Positions 30,952 through 40,382 of a DNA stretch of 64,000 bases are shown piece after piece (the first letter of the stretch is position 1; each line of letters opens with the position of its first letter). Position numbers and translations under genes: made by a program. The notes below the pieces were generated by a model. That model saw only the letters and a program-made list of their open reading frames with translations, was not told the DNA's origin and did no database searches. This DNA is from Rubrivivax rivuli (GTDB lineage: Bacteria > Pseudomonadota > Gammaproteobacteria > Burkholderiales > Burkholderiaceae_C), in assembly GCF_004016505.1 (NCBI RefSeq), contig NZ_SACR01000004.1, positions 372,001-436,000 of the forward strand. Direction: 5' to 3'.

Positions 30952-31494
30952 TCACTGGCAGCCGGCTTCCGGGGGCTGGTCGGGCTTGCTGTACTTCAGT
31001 TGCAGCGCTGGGGCGCCCGCCGCGCCCGGCGTGACGACGAAGAGGTTCGCGAACGTCGTCTCGCACAGCTTCGCCGGTTGACTGCTGGACAGCCCGGCCA
31101 CGATGGCAGCCACGGTGTTGCTGTGGCCGACCACCAGCACCACACCCGTGGCCTTGCGCACCTCCGCCAGCACTTCCTCGATGTGCGCTGGCACATCACC
31201 GCGGCGGATGGTGAGCACGGTGGGCGTCACGCCCAGTTGGCGGGCCAAGGGCGCGGCCGTCTCGCGCGTGCGGCGGTAGTGCGTGGTGATGATGGTCTTC
31301 ACCTGGGCCGAGGCCAGGGTGGCGGCCAGCAGTTCCGCTCTCTCCGCGCCTTCGGCCGAAAGTGCCGGGTCGTCCTTGGGCTCGGGTGCGCGCTCGGCGT
31401 GCCGCACCACGATCACCTGGTCGGGGGCGGCGGTGGCCCCGCCTGCCAGGCTGCCCAGCAGCAGGCCGATGCCGAGAGTCTGGCTGAAGGTCAT
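30952..31494 (-). CDS. Secreted histidine phosphatase (SixA/phosphoglycerate-mutase-like)
   Basis: About 180 residues starting at the ATG at 31494 (MTFSQTLGIGLLLGSLAGG), with AGGA 7 nt upstream; an earlier Met nine codons away lacks this. The signal peptide ends near GATAAP. The mature protein opens with the catalytic motif VIVVRHAERAPEPKDDP and has the second histidine in GVVLVVGHSNTVAAI, as in branch 1/SixA-like histidine phosphatases. A signal peptide makes it periplasmic, so a phosphohistidine-protein role is unlikely; a small phosphoester is more plausible. It is divergent from the phosphodiesterase gene and might share its Pho box. Confidence 0.88.
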   Translation of the reverse strand: MTFSQTLGIGLLLGSLAGGATAAPDQVIVVRHAERAPEPKDDPALSAEGAERAELLAATLASAQVKTIITTHYRRTRETAAPLARQLGVTPTVLTIRRGDVPAHIEEVLAEVRKATGVVLVVGHSNTVAAIVAGLSSSQPAKLCETTFANLFVVTPGAAGAPALQLKYSKPDQPPEAGCQ

Positions 31495-31591
31495 GGGGAT
31501 CCTGCCTTTTCGTGTCATCAAGCCGTGGGGTGGACGCGCAGAAAGTTTGCCCCAGGTTGGCCCGACCTTGGCCGCACGAACGGGGCCTGGC

Positions 31592-31609
31592 CTGTCACCG
31601 CCCGGTCAC
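31592..31609 (+). promoter_or_regulatory. Putative PhoB (Pho) box
   Basis: CTGTCAC-CGCC-CGGTCAC: two seven-base direct repeats separated by four bases, the layout of the PhoB box (CTGTCAT-N4-CTGTCAT). Thirteen of the fourteen repeat positions agree between the two halves. It lies 87 bp before the glycerophosphodiester phosphodiesterase gene, a classic phosphate-starvation target, and about 100 bp before the divergent periplasmic phosphatase gene. Confidence 0.65.
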
Positions 31610-31696
31610 CGCGCCGACATCTCGCGGCCCTAGCGTCACCGGCATGGCGGCGCCCATGGTGGGCGCCGCACACCACCGGCACCGGGAGGCCAGGTC

Positions 31697-32962
31697 ATGA
31701 TCCATACACTTCGTTCGTTAGCACTTGTTGCGGCAGCCACCGCCTGCACGCTGGCCCAGGCCAGCAGCGGCGTGTGGGCTGAAGCCCGTACCACCACGCC
31801 CAGCGTGCAACTCGGCCCGCGGCCGTTTTTCCTGGTCAACGAGATGAGCGAGAGCCCGCTGCGCGAGCGCCTGCAGAGTTGCGCGGCGCGCACCAAGGCC
31901 TACCGCACGGCCGACTTCTCCATCGGCCACCGCGGCGCGGCGATGCAGTTCCCCGAGCACACCAAGGAGAGCTACGAAGCCGCGGCGCGCATGGGCGCGG
32001 GCATCCTGGAGTGCGACGTCACCTTCACGAAAGACCAGCAACTCGTCTGCCGCCACGCGCAGAACGACCTGCACACCACCACCAACATCCTGGCCACGCC
32101 GCTGGCTTCCACCTGCATCAAGCCCTTCACCCCGGCCACTTTTGATGCCAACGGCGCGCTGCTCACGCCGGCCACGGCCGAGTGCCGCACCAGCGAGATC
32201 ACGCTGGCCGAGTTCAAGACGCTGCGCGGCAAGATGGACGCCTTCAACCCGCGCGCCCGCACCGTGGCCGAGTACCTGGCCGGCACCGCCAACTGGCGCA
32301 CCGACCTCTACAGCGGCCCCACCAGCGGCACGCTGCTCACGCACCAGGAAAGCATCGAGCTCTTCAAGCGCCTGGGCGCGAAGATGACGCCCGAGCTCAA
32401 GAGCCCGAGCGTGACCATGCCCTTCAACGGGTTCACGCAGCAGGCCTACGCGCAGAAGATGATCGACGAGTACAAGGCCGCGGGCGTGCCGGCGCGCAAC
32501 GTGTGGCCGCAGTCCTTCGACATCAACGACGTGCTGTACTGGGTGAACAACGAACCCAGCTTCGGCCGCCAGGCGGTGTACCTGGACGACGCCAACACGG
32601 TGGCTGATCTGCCGAGTGCGGCCACGCTGCAGGGCTACCGCCAGCAGGGCATCCGCATCTGGGCGCCGCCCACCTTCGCGCTCATCGCCACCGATGCCAG
32701 CGGCAAGCTGCGCGCCTCGCAAGCCGCGCTGGACGCCAAGGCCGCCGGCCTGGACATCATCACCTGGACCTTGGAGCGCTCGGGCATCCTGGCCGATGGC
32801 AACAACGGCTTCTACTACCAGACCTTCGACACGGCCATCAAGCGCGAGGGCGACCTTTACCGCGTGATCGACGTGCTGGCGCGTGACGTGGGCGTGCTGG
32901 GCATCTTCAGCGACTGGCCCGCCGCCGTCACCTTCTACGCCAACTGCGCGGGCTTGAAGTAA
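31697..32962 (+). CDS. Secreted glycerophosphodiester phosphodiesterase
   Basis: A 421-residue periplasmic or secreted GDPD. GGGAGG is 8 nt before the ATG. The signal peptide is [20 protein letters not shown], cleaved near QASS. The catalytic core is clear: [20 protein letters not shown] (His-Arg and Glu), then [20 protein letters not shown] (Glu, Asp, second His). The enzyme hydrolyses glycerophosphodiesters to glycerol-3-phosphate and an alcohol using a divalent metal. It is longer than UgpQ (about 250), like the secreted GlpQ-type enzymes. A Pho box upstream suggests induction by phosphate starvation. Its last 28 bases overlap the convergent opgH gene. Confidence 0.93.
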   Translation: MIHTLRSLALVAAATACTLAQASSGVWAEARTTTPSVQLGPRPFFLVNEMSESPLRERLQSCAARTKAYRTADFSIGHRGAAMQFPEHTKESYEAAARMGAGILECDVTFTKDQQLVCRHAQNDLHTTTNILATPLASTCIKPFTPATFDANGALLTPATAECRTSEITLAEFKTLRGKMDAFNPRARTVAEYLAGTANWRTDLYSGPTSGTLLTHQESIELFKRLGAKMTPELKSPSVTMPFNGFTQQAYAQKMIDEYKAAGVPARNVWPQSFDINDVLYWVNNEPSFGRQAVYLDDANTVADLPSAATLQGYRQQGIRIWAPPTFALIATDASGKLRASQAALDAKAAGLDIITWTLERSGILADGNNGFYYQTFDTAIKREGDLYRVIDVLARDVGVLGIFSDWPAAVTFYANCAGLK

Positions 32963-34893
32963 GCCTCGGGCGCCGGCATCGCGGCCTGCGCCCAGGCGCG
33001 GCGCAGCGCGGGGGCCGGCGCCACTTCTTCGGGCGTCAGCAGCAGGCCGGCGCGGCGCAGCGCCAGGCCCGGGCCGGGCCGGCCGGCCCACACCGCCACC
33101 GGCCAGGCGGCCAGCAACGGCAGCGCCACCGGCAGCAGCCACAGCACGGCATCGCTGCCCGCCCAGGCGGCCACGGCCAGGCCCACGCCGGCCAGCACCG
33201 ACAGCGGCAGCAGCGCAGGCGCCGCGTCGCGCCAGCGAAGGCGCTCGGCTTCGCGCGGGGGCGATTTCCACTGCAGTTGCAGCCCGGTCAGCGCGCCCAG
33301 CACGAAGACGGTGTGCGCGGCCATGCGCACCGGCGCCTGCAGCGCCGACATCAGCGCTTCCAGCAGCGCGCTGCCCAGCAGCGCCAGCGTGCCGCCGTAC
33401 TGCGCTTCTTTCCCTTCGTGCAGCACCAGCGCCACGCCCAGGGCTCGCGGCAGCATCAGCAAGGCCAGCGTGGCGGCCCACAGCGCGGCCAGCGAGGCAT
33501 CGCCCAGCACCTGGCTCACGTTGACGAGGCTGTGTCCGCCCAGTGCCCACAGCACCAGGCCCAGGCCCACGAAGCCCAGCCACAGCGGCGCCGAGAGGTA
33601 GGCCATGGCGCCGGTGAAGAACATCGCGCGGTGCACGCCGTGCAGGCCGGGTTCGGCGATCAGGCGCGCGTTCTGCAGGTTGCCCTGGCACCAGCGGCGG
33701 TCGCGCTGCAATTCGGCCAGCAGGTGCGGGGGTTGCTGCTCCCAGCTGCCGGGCAGATCAGGCACCAGCCAGGTCTGCCAGCCGGCGCGGCGCATCAGCG
33801 CGGCTTCCACGAAATCGTGGCTGAGGATGTGGCCCGACAAGCCGCCGCGGCCCGGCAGCGCGGCCAGCGCGCAGTGCTGCATGAAGGGCGCGATGCGGAT
33901 GATGGCGTTGTGGCCCCAGTAGTGCGATTCACCCAGCTGCCAGTACTGCATGCCGGCGCCGAAGAGGCGGCCCGTCACACGCCCGGCGAACTGTTGCGAA
34001 CGTGCATGCAGCGTGTCCAGCCCGCAGGTGACCGGGGCCGACTGGATGATGCCGGCCTGCGGCGTGGCTTCCATCAGGCGCACCAGGCCGAGCACGGCCT
34101 CGCCGCTCATCACGCTGTCGGCGTCCAGCACCACCATGTAGCGGTGGCGCCGGCCCCAGCGGCGGCAGAAGTCGGCCACGTTGCCGGCCTTGCGCTGCGT
34201 GCGGCGCGCGCGCCAGCGGTAGTGCACACGCAGGCCGGTTGCGGCGAAGCGGTCGCGCAGCGCCTCCCAGGCCTGGCGCTCGTTGGCGCGCAGGGCGGTG
34301 TCACCGGTGTCACTGAGCACGTAGAACTCCACCAGCCGCGCACCGCCGGCGGCCACCACCGATTCGGCCGTGGCCGCGAGGCCCGCGAAGACCGTGGCCA
34401 CGTTCTCGTTGCAGATGGGCATGATGACCGCGGTGCGCGCGTCGGCCGATATGGCGCGGTGCGCCACGTCGGCATAGCGCAGGCCGTGCGTATCACCGCG
34501 GCGCAGGCTGAAGTAGCCCATCACCGCCGTCACGCAGCCGGCCGCCACCCACGCGAACAGCAGCGCGAACAGGCCCACCTGCACCGTGCGCAGCGCGTTC
34601 AGGCCCCAGCCCCCATCCACCGGCGGCTGCGTCTGCAGCAGCAGCGCGGTGGCGATGGCCGCGCACAGCAGCACGCAAGCCAGCAGCGCGTGGCGGCGGC
34701 GCACGGCGCTGAGCTGCCAGGCCTGCAGCGGCATCTCGGCCGGGGCTTCGCTGCGGCCGGCCAGCAGGTCGGCCAGACCGGCGCGCAGGCCGCGCCAGGG
34801 CCGCGGCACCATCGAGCCGCGCTGGAGCGCCGGCGCGGCGTTGTGCGTGTAGCGGCGCTGCGCCTTGCGGGCCAGAGCTTCGGGCGTCAGCAC
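32935..34893 (-). CDS. opgH: Glucan biosynthesis glucosyltransferase H
   Basis: A 652-residue inner-membrane family-2 glycosyltransferase that builds the beta-glucan backbone of osmoregulated periplasmic glucans from UDP-glucose. The GTG start at 34893 overlaps the opgG stop by 7 bp, so translation is coupled. Catalytic motifs: [26 protein letters not shown], and the Q-x-x-R-W box [11 protein letters not shown], with TM pairs before and after. It is much shorter than E. coli OpgH (847), mainly from a reduced N-terminal cytoplasmic region, the part that in E. coli binds FtsZ. It overlaps the convergent phosphodiesterase gene by 28 bp at the 3' end. Confidence 0.95.
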   Translation of the reverse strand: MLTPEALARKAQRRYTHNAAPALQRGSMVPRPWRGLRAGLADLLAGRSEAPAEMPLQAWQLSAVRRRHALLACVLLCAAIATALLLQTQPPVDGGWGLNALRTVQVGLFALLFAWVAAGCVTAVMGYFSLRRGDTHGLRYADVAHRAISADARTAVIMPICNENVATVFAGLAATAESVVAAGGARLVEFYVLSDTGDTALRANERQAWEALRDRFAATGLRVHYRWRARRTQRKAGNVADFCRRWGRRHRYMVVLDADSVMSGEAVLGLVRLMEATPQAGIIQSAPVTCGLDTLHARSQQFAGRVTGRLFGAGMQYWQLGESHYWGHNAIIRIAPFMQHCALAALPGRGGLSGHILSHDFVEAALMRRAGWQTWLVPDLPGSWEQQPPHLLAELQRDRRWCQGNLQNARLIAEPGLHGVHRAMFFTGAMAYLSAPLWLGFVGLGLVLWALGGHSLVNVSQVLGDASLAALWAATLALLMLPRALGVALVLHEGKEAQYGGTLALLGSALLEALMSALQAPVRMAAHTVFVLGALTGLQLQWKSPPREAERLRWRDAAPALLPLSVLAGVGLAVAAWAGSDAVLWLLPVALPLLAAWPVAVWAGRPGPGLALRRAGLLLTPEEVAPAPALRRAWAQAAMPAPEAYFKPAQLA

Positions 34894-36548
34894 CCGGGCG
34901 GCAGGCTTGGGGGGCGTCGACTGGGTTTTAATCGGCGGGTCTCCGGCGCGGGGGGTGTGGGGATGCGGGCGCGCTCATCGCTGGCTTCACCGGGGATGAG
35001 CGCGGCCCAGGTTTCGCTGAGGGCGTGCGGGCCGTTCTGCAGGAAAGCGCGCAGCTCCAGCGGCTGCGCGGGGTCGCTGCGCTGCACACGCAGGCGCAGG
35101 CGCCAGCCGCCTTGCGGGTGCGGGTAGGCCTGGGCGTCGGTGATGCGCGCGCCTGGCGTGGAGGTGCTCGCCACGGCCTGCACGGCAGCGCCGGGCGGCA
35201 GCGCGCGCAAGGCCGGGCCGTCGAAGTCGATGAGGAACTGCAACTCGCCAGCCGCCAGCGGCGCCCAGCTGCGGCCACGGCGGCTTTGCACCGCTTGCGC
35301 CCCCGGCGGCTGCGTCAGCGTGCTGCCTTGCCAGTGCAGGCGGTAGGCGATGTCCAGCGGCTGGCCGGGCGCGGGCAGCGTGGCTGGCACCCAGGCGGCG
35401 ACGATGTTGTCTTCGGTCTCGTCGGGCGTGGGCAGCTGCAGCAGCAGCACGCGGCCCGGGCCCCAGTCGCCCAGCGGCTGCACCCAGGCGCTGGGGCGGC
35501 GCTCGTAGCGGGCTTCCGGGTCTTCGTAACTCGTGAAGCGGCAGTCGCGCTGCATCAGGCCGAAACCTTCCAGCCGCTGCAGCGCGAAGCTGCTGGCCAG
35601 GGGCGTGCGCGGGTTCACCAGCGGGCGCCACAGCCATTCGGTGGCGGTGTTGGCCGCAGGCTGGCCGGCCACCATCAGGCCGTCGCTGTCGTGCACCTCG
35701 GGGCGGAAGTCCACGGCCTGCGGCTGGTTCTCGCCGTGCAGGTACATGCTGGTCAGCGGGGCCAGGCCCAGCATGGCCAGCGGTGCGGTGCCCGCAGCCT
35801 GGTGCGCCTGCGCGCGCAGGAAGAGCCGCTGCTGCACATCGACCAGCGTCGTTTCGCCCGGCTGGAAGACGAAGCGCACGGCGCCCGTGGCGCGCGGGCT
35901 GTCGAGCAGAGCGTGGATGGTCAGCATGCTGGCGTTGGCGGCCGGGCGCTCGATCCAGAAGGCCTTGAAGCGCGGGAACTCCTCAGGGCCGGCACCGCCC
36001 ACGGTGTCCAGCGCCAGGCCGCGTGCCGACAGGCCGTACTGCTGGCCCCGGCCCAGCGCGCGGAAGTAGCTGGCGCCGAGGAAGACCACCAGCTCGTCCT
36101 TGTAGGCCGGGCTGTTCAGCGCGTGGTGCACGCGGAAGCCGGCGTGGCCGAGGTCCTGCCAACCGCTGCGGTCGAAGCGGTGGCGGCCGAAGTCCCAGGC
36201 CGCGGGGTCGTAGCCCAGCAGGCGTGCGCGGCCTTCGTGCACCTCGTGGATCTGCACCGGCAGCGCGTTGCCGCCGCCGAGGTGGAAGAACTGCAGCTCG
36301 AAGGGCAGGCCCTGCTCGCGCCAGACGGCCTTCTCGGGCCGGTAGCGGATGTCGCGCAGGCCGTCGTAGTTCAGGCCCTGCAGCTCGGCAGGCAGGCGCA
36401 CCACGGGGGCCGCGTAGGGCAGGGCGGCCTCGCGCTGCGCCATGGCGGCCACATCGTCGAAACCGAAGCCCGCGCTGGCCGAGGCGAACGCCGGCGGCAG
36501 CAGCAGCGTGGCGAGGCAGCTCAGGATCAGCAGGGCAAAGCGGGTCAT
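34887..36548 (-). CDS. opgG: Glucan biosynthesis protein G (periplasmic)
   Basis: A 553-residue periplasmic protein needed for osmoregulated glucan synthesis, probably acting on the nascent backbone delivered by OpgH. The signal peptide is MTRFALLILSCLATLLLPPA with cleavage after FASASA. Family blocks: LQGLNYDGLRDIRYRPEKAV, LPFELQFFHLGG, LTSMYLHGENQPQAVDFRPE and VHDSDGLMV. It is longer than E. coli OpgG (511) because of a Pro/Arg-rich C-terminal tail, part of which is read in another frame as the opgH start. The 237 bp upstream hold a hairpin (GTCGCC-AATC-GGCGAC) and no promoter I would vouch for. Confidence 0.96.
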   Translation of the reverse strand: MTRFALLILSCLATLLLPPAFASASAGFGFDDVAAMAQREAALPYAAPVVRLPAELQGLNYDGLRDIRYRPEKAVWREQGLPFELQFFHLGGGNALPVQIHEVHEGRARLLGYDPAAWDFGRHRFDRSGWQDLGHAGFRVHHALNSPAYKDELVVFLGASYFRALGRGQQYGLSARGLALDTVGGAGPEEFPRFKAFWIERPAANASMLTIHALLDSPRATGAVRFVFQPGETTLVDVQQRLFLRAQAHQAAGTAPLAMLGLAPLTSMYLHGENQPQAVDFRPEVHDSDGLMVAGQPAANTATEWLWRPLVNPRTPLASSFALQRLEGFGLMQRDCRFTSYEDPEARYERRPSAWVQPLGDWGPGRVLLLQLPTPDETEDNIVAAWVPATLPAPGQPLDIAYRLHWQGSTLTQPPGAQAVQSRRGRSWAPLAAGELQFLIDFDGPALRALPPGAAVQAVASTSTPGARITDAQAYPHPQGGWRLRLRVQRSDPAQPLELRAFLQNGPHALSETWAALIPGEASDERARIPTPPAPETRRLKPSRRPPSLPPGC

Positions 36549-36785
36549 CCCGTGGGGCGTTCCGACGGGCGCGCGTGCGGCGCCCTCGGAGCCTTTCAGC
36601 GCAATCGCCGTGCCGCGGGACCAAAAGCTTTATGGATCAGGCACTTGGCGCTGTTTTGCCGGCCGATGGCACGGCAAAAGAGGCCAAAGCGTCGCCGATT
36701 GGCGACAAGCCGGCTGCCATGTTCCGTTCGTGCAGGCCGCAAGTGCCCGCCGCCCCTGGAAAATGGGCCTCAGCGGGCCTTGTCG

Positions 36786-38189
36786 CTAGCCGGCGACAGG
36801 GCCCTCATCAGCGGCGACATCACCGGCTTCGCCCCCGTCATCGCCCCTGAAGCGCCCCGGCGTCAGCCCGTGTTTCTGCAGCAACCGGTAGAACTCGGTG
36901 CGGTTGCGTTCGGCCAGGCGCGCGGCGTCGGCCACGTGGCCGTCGGTGAGCTTGAGCAGGCCCACGAGGTAATCGCGCTCGAAGCGCTGGCGCGCCTCGG
37001 CATAACTCAGCACCTGCACGCCGGGCGTGCGCAGCGCACGCTGCACCAGGCTGAGCGGGATCAAGGGCGCGGTGGCGAGGGCGCACACCTGCTCCACCAC
37101 GTTGTGCAGCTGGCGCACGTTGCCCGGCCAGGCCGCGGTGGCCAGCGCGCGCAATGCCTCTGGCGCAAAGCCGCGGATGCGCCGGCCGTGGCGCGCGGCC
37201 AGCGTGGTGAGGAAATGCTGCGCCAGCAGCGGGATGTCCTCGCGCCGCTCGGCCAGCGTGGGCAGCTGCAGCGAGACCACATTGAGCCGGTAGAACAGGT
37301 CTTCGCGGAAGCTGCCGTCGGCCAGCATGGCATCGAGGTCGCGGTGCGTGGCCGAGAGGATGCGCACGTCGATGGGCACCGGCTGGTTCGCGCCCACCGG
37401 CCGCACGCTGCGTTCCTGCAGCACTCGCAGCAGCTTCACCTGCAGGGCCGGCGGCATGTCGCCGATCTCGTCCAGGAAGAGCGTGCCGCCATCGGCGGCC
37501 TGGAACAGGCCGCGGTGGTTCTGCGTGGCCCCGGTGAAGGCGCCCTTCACATGGCCGAAAAGTTCGCTTTCCAGCAGGGTTTCGGGGATGGCGCTGCAGT
37601 TCACCGCCACGAAGGGCCGGCTGGCCCGGCGGCTGGCGCGGTGCAGCGCCTGGGCCAGCAGCTCCTTGCCGGTGCCGCTTTCGCCGCGGATCAGCACGCT
37701 GGCATCGCTCTTGGCCACCAGCAGGGCCTCGGCCAGCAGCTCTTCCATGCGGGCGCTGTGGCTCACGATGCCCGCGCGCCAGGCTGCGGGCTCGGCCGCG
37801 CCGCGGCCATCGGCAGCACCGGGGCCGGCCAGGGCCAGGGCCTGGGCCACCTGCTCCAGCAACTGCTTGCCGTCGAAGGGCTTGGTGAGGTAGGTGAAGA
37901 CGCCGCGCGAGGTGGCCTCCACGGCATCGGGGATGGTGCCGTGCGCGGTGAGCAGGATGACCGGCAGCGCCGCGTGCTGCGCTCGGATGGTCTCGAAGAG
38001 CTGCAGCCCGTCGGCGCCGGGCAGCTGCACGTCGCTGATGACGAGCTGCGGGCGCTGGAGCGCGATCTGCGCCAGCGCGTCTTCGGCCGATTCGGCGCTG
38101 CTGACGCGGTAGCCGGCCGCGCCCAGGCGCATCGAGAGCAGGCGCAACAGGTCGGCGTCGTCGTCGACGATGAGGACGTGGGCGGCCAT
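36786..38189 (-). CDS. glrR: Sigma-54-dependent response regulator of the GlrR (QseF) type
   Basis: About 467 residues from the ATG at 38189 (MAAHVLIVDDDADLL). Receiver domain with phosphoacceptor Asp53 (QLVISDVQLPGADG) and Lys in TYLTKPFD. AAA+ domain with Walker A LIRGESGTGKELL, the sigma-54 contact loop VKGAFTGATQNHRG and Walker B GGTLFLDEIGDMP. A C-terminal Fis-type helix-turn-helix region ends in RNRTEFYRLLQKHGL, the GlrR-type recognition helix. It follows qseG and glrK exactly as in enterobacteria, where this regulator drives envelope-stress genes. Its targets here are unknown; opgGH lies immediately downstream on the same strand. Confidence 0.92.
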   Translation of the reverse strand: MAAHVLIVDDDADLLRLLSMRLGAAGYRVSSAESAEDALAQIALQRPQLVISDVQLPGADGLQLFETIRAQHAALPVILLTAHGTIPDAVEATSRGVFTYLTKPFDGKQLLEQVAQALALAGPGAADGRGAAEPAAWRAGIVSHSARMEELLAEALLVAKSDASVLIRGESGTGKELLAQALHRASRRASRPFVAVNCSAIPETLLESELFGHVKGAFTGATQNHRGLFQAADGGTLFLDEIGDMPPALQVKLLRVLQERSVRPVGANQPVPIDVRILSATHRDLDAMLADGSFREDLFYRLNVVSLQLPTLAERREDIPLLAQHFLTTLAARHGRRIRGFAPEALRALATAAWPGNVRQLHNVVEQVCALATAPLIPLSLVQRALRTPGVQVLSYAEARQRFERDYLVGLLKLTDGHVADAARLAERNRTEFYRLLQKHGLTPGRFRGDDGGEAGDVAADEGPVAG

Positions 38190-38203
38190 GGCAGCGGGCG
38201 TGC

Positions 38204-38863
38204 TCAGGGCGCCGGACGTGGCGCCGGCGCTGGCGTGGCGGGCCGCGGGTTGTTCAGGCTGCGCTCGATGGCCTTCAGCGCCTCCAGCTGGCTGGCCAGC
38301 TGGTCGATGCGGCGCTGCTGCTCGCGCAGCTGCTGGCCCTGCTTGTCGATCTGATCTTCCAGCCGGCGCTGTTCCTGCACGCGGGCCAGCAGCAGCTGCG
38401 CCACGGCCCGCCAGGGTCCGGGCGTCTTGGCGTGGGGCTCGAGCAGGGCCGCTGCGCGGGCCAGGTCGCCGGCCTGCGGGCGGTTCACCAGCATCAGCAG
38501 CAGCGCGCGTTCCATCGCGGCTGCGGTGGCCGTTGTGGCCGTTGCGGCATCTTGCCCGGCGGGCAGCGGGCGCTCGGCCGCAGCCAGGTACTCGCGGGCC
38601 AGCTCGGCGGCCGACAGCTGGCGCAGGCGCTCGTGCGCGGCCAGCACCTGGCGCGCGGCGGCGTCGGCCAGCGCGGCGGGGTCGGGCTCGGCGCTCGGGG
38701 CCGGGCTGGGTGCCGGAGCCGGCACAGGCGCAGGGGCAGGCGCCGGGGCTGGGGCGGGCTGCGTGGCGGCAGGCGGTTGCAGCCACGCACAGGCCGACAG
38801 CAGGGTGGCGGCGGCGAGGCTGGCGGCGGTGCGGTAGCGCCGCGGATCAATCGGCAAGGGCAT
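38204..38863 (-). CDS. QseG-like outer-membrane lipoprotein
   Basis: About 219 residues. I chose the ATG at 38863, which overlaps the glrK end by 17 bp; an in-frame ATG 12 codons earlier also exists. The lipobox is ATLLSAC with Cys25, so the mature protein is lipid-anchored. An extreme Ala-Pro repeat (~32-57) follows, then an alpha-helical region, and near the C-terminus a coiled coil rich in Gln, Arg and Leu (DQIDKQGQQLREQQRRIDQL). Position between the kinase and regulator genes is that of E. coli qseG, whose product activates the GlrK/QseE kinase. Sequence similarity is weak by eye; the call rests on gene order, lipobox and coiled coil. Confidence 0.8.
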   Translation of the reverse strand: MPLPIDPRRYRTAASLAAATLLSACAWLQPPAATQPAPAPAPAPAPVPAPAPSPAPSAEPDPAALADAAARQVLAAHERLRQLSAAELAREYLAAAERPLPAGQDAATATTATAAAMERALLLMLVNRPQAGDLARAAALLEPHAKTPGPWRAVAQLLLARVQEQRRLEDQIDKQGQQLREQQRRIDQLASQLEALKAIERSLNNPRPATPAPAPRPAP

Positions 38864-40355
38864 GGGGCAGTGTGATGCGGAAATGGGCGCCGGGTTCATG
38901 CGGTGCCTGGGAATCGGTGGTGGTGGCTTCGCCACCACCGGTTTCGGCCGCGGGGCTGCCCAGCAGCTGCACGCGGCCCCCGTGCGCGGCCACGGCTTCG
39001 GCCACGATGGACAGCCCGATGCCGGTGCCCGGCAGTCCATCGGCCGGCTGCTGCGCGCCGCGGAAGAAGGGTTCGAAGATGCGCTCGCGTTCGGCCGCGG
39101 GCACGCCGGGGCCCTGGTCTTGCACGTCGATGGTCAGGCCGTCGCCCTGCTGCTGCAGCGTCAGCGTGACGGTGCCGCCCTCGGGGCTGTAGCGGATGGC
39201 GTTGCTCAGCAGGTTGCCCAGCGCGCTGCCGAGCAGCTCGGCATCGACATCGGCCACCAGCGGCGCGCCTTCGGCGGCTGGGTGGCAGCGCACCTGCACG
39301 TGCAGCCGGCGTGCGCGCCAGACCAGCTGCTGTTCTTGCACCAGGCCCGCCACCAACGCGCCCATGTCGGTGGGCTTGCGCACCAGGCGCTCGGCGGCGA
39401 AAGCCGCGGCGTTGAACTTCAGCAGGTCTTCGATGCGCCGCTGCAGCGTGGCGGTGTTGTCGTGCAGGATGCGCGCCACCTCGCGCTGGTTGTCGCTCAG
39501 CGGCCCGGCCACGCCGTCCTGCAGCAGCGCCACGCCTTCGCGCAGCGCGGCCAGTGGCGTCTTCAGCTCGTGCGAGACATGCCGCAGGAAACGTGCCTTG
39601 TCGGCGTCGATGCCGGCCAGGCGCTGGCGCAGCCAATCGAGCCGGCGGCCGATCTGCCGCACGTCGGACGGGCCGCGGATGTCGATGCGTTCATCGAGCC
39701 GGTTCTCGCCCAGCGCCACGATGGCCATCTCCACGCGCCGCAGCGGGCGCGCCAGCAGCAGGGCCAGGCCTAGCGCCAGTGACAGCGTCAGCACGGTGGC
39801 ACCGGCCACCAGGCGGCCCAGGGCGGCGCGGCCGGCGTCCAGCTCGGCCTGCAGCGCGGCGTTGCGCGCCTCGGTCACGCGGCGCAGCTGCTCGCCCATG
39901 CGCGCCTGCTGCACGCCGAGCTCGCGGAAGGCCGCGGCCAGCGCGCGGTCGCGGCTGCCGGGCACGAACTCGGCTTCACGCAGTTCGCGGTCGATCTGCG
40001 CGCGCTGCGCCAGCCAGGCGCGTGTGGCCTCGGGCGCCACGGCGCCGGCCGCCAGGGCCTGCACGTGGCCGGCGGCTTCGGCGGCGTTGCGTTCGTAGGT
40101 CTGGCGCAGCGTGGGGTCGCCCAGCACCAGGTACTGGCGCGCCGCGCGTTCCATGGTCAGCGTGGCTTCGCCCAGGCGCTCGGCATGGCTGCTGAGCCGC
40201 AGCGTGCGCTGGTTCTCGGCGCGGCTGCGCTCCAGCAGACCTTCCAGCGTGAGCTGCCCGCGCAGCGCCACACCGCCCAGCAGCGTGGCCACCAGCAGGA
40301 AGGCCACCACCAGCAGCTGGCGGAAAGAGGGGCGCGGCAGCGAAAACGCCTTCAA
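38847..40355 (-). CDS. glrK: Sensor histidine kinase of the GlrK (QseE) type
   Basis: About 502 residues. The best start is a TTG at 40355 giving (L/M)KAFSLPRPSFRQLLVVAF; no ATG precedes it in frame, so the start is moderately certain. TM1 (~13-33), a helical periplasmic domain with the GlrK-like TMERAARQYLVLGDPTL, TM2 (~182-205), HAMP, HisKA with FLRHVSHELKTPLAALREG (His262), and HATPase_c with N-box LGNLLSNAIRYSPEGG and GTGIGLSIVAEAVAAHGG. No receiver. It heads a glrK-qseG-glrR cluster and starts 27 bp after the ETF-ubiquinone oxidoreductase gene, perhaps in one transcript. Confidence 0.91.
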   Translation of the reverse strand: MKAFSLPRPSFRQLLVVAFLLVATLLGGVALRGQLTLEGLLERSRAENQRTLRLSSHAERLGEATLTMERAARQYLVLGDPTLRQTYERNAAEAAGHVQALAAGAVAPEATRAWLAQRAQIDRELREAEFVPGSRDRALAAAFRELGVQQARMGEQLRRVTEARNAALQAELDAGRAALGRLVAGATVLTLSLALGLALLLARPLRRVEMAIVALGENRLDERIDIRGPSDVRQIGRRLDWLRQRLAGIDADKARFLRHVSHELKTPLAALREGVALLQDGVAGPLSDNQREVARILHDNTATLQRRIEDLLKFNAAAFAAERLVRKPTDMGALVAGLVQEQQLVWRARRLHVQVRCHPAAEGAPLVADVDAELLGSALGNLLSNAIRYSPEGGTVTLTLQQQGDGLTIDVQDQGPGVPAAERERIFEPFFRGAQQPADGLPGTGIGLSIVAEAVAAHGGRVQLLGSPAAETGGGEATTTDSQAPHEPGAHFRITLPHALAD

Positions 40356-40382
40356 CGCACGCCCGGGCCGGCAGCGCCGGCC

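Noticed and set aside
36549..36785. Sigma-54 promoter for opgG
   Set aside because: TGGCAG-N5-TTGTC lacks the invariant GC of the -12 box, and another near-match has the wrong spacing.
35025..38354. Plus-strand open frame of 1109 codons opposite opgG and glrR
   Set aside because: Antisense shadow spanning two genes and an intergenic gap.
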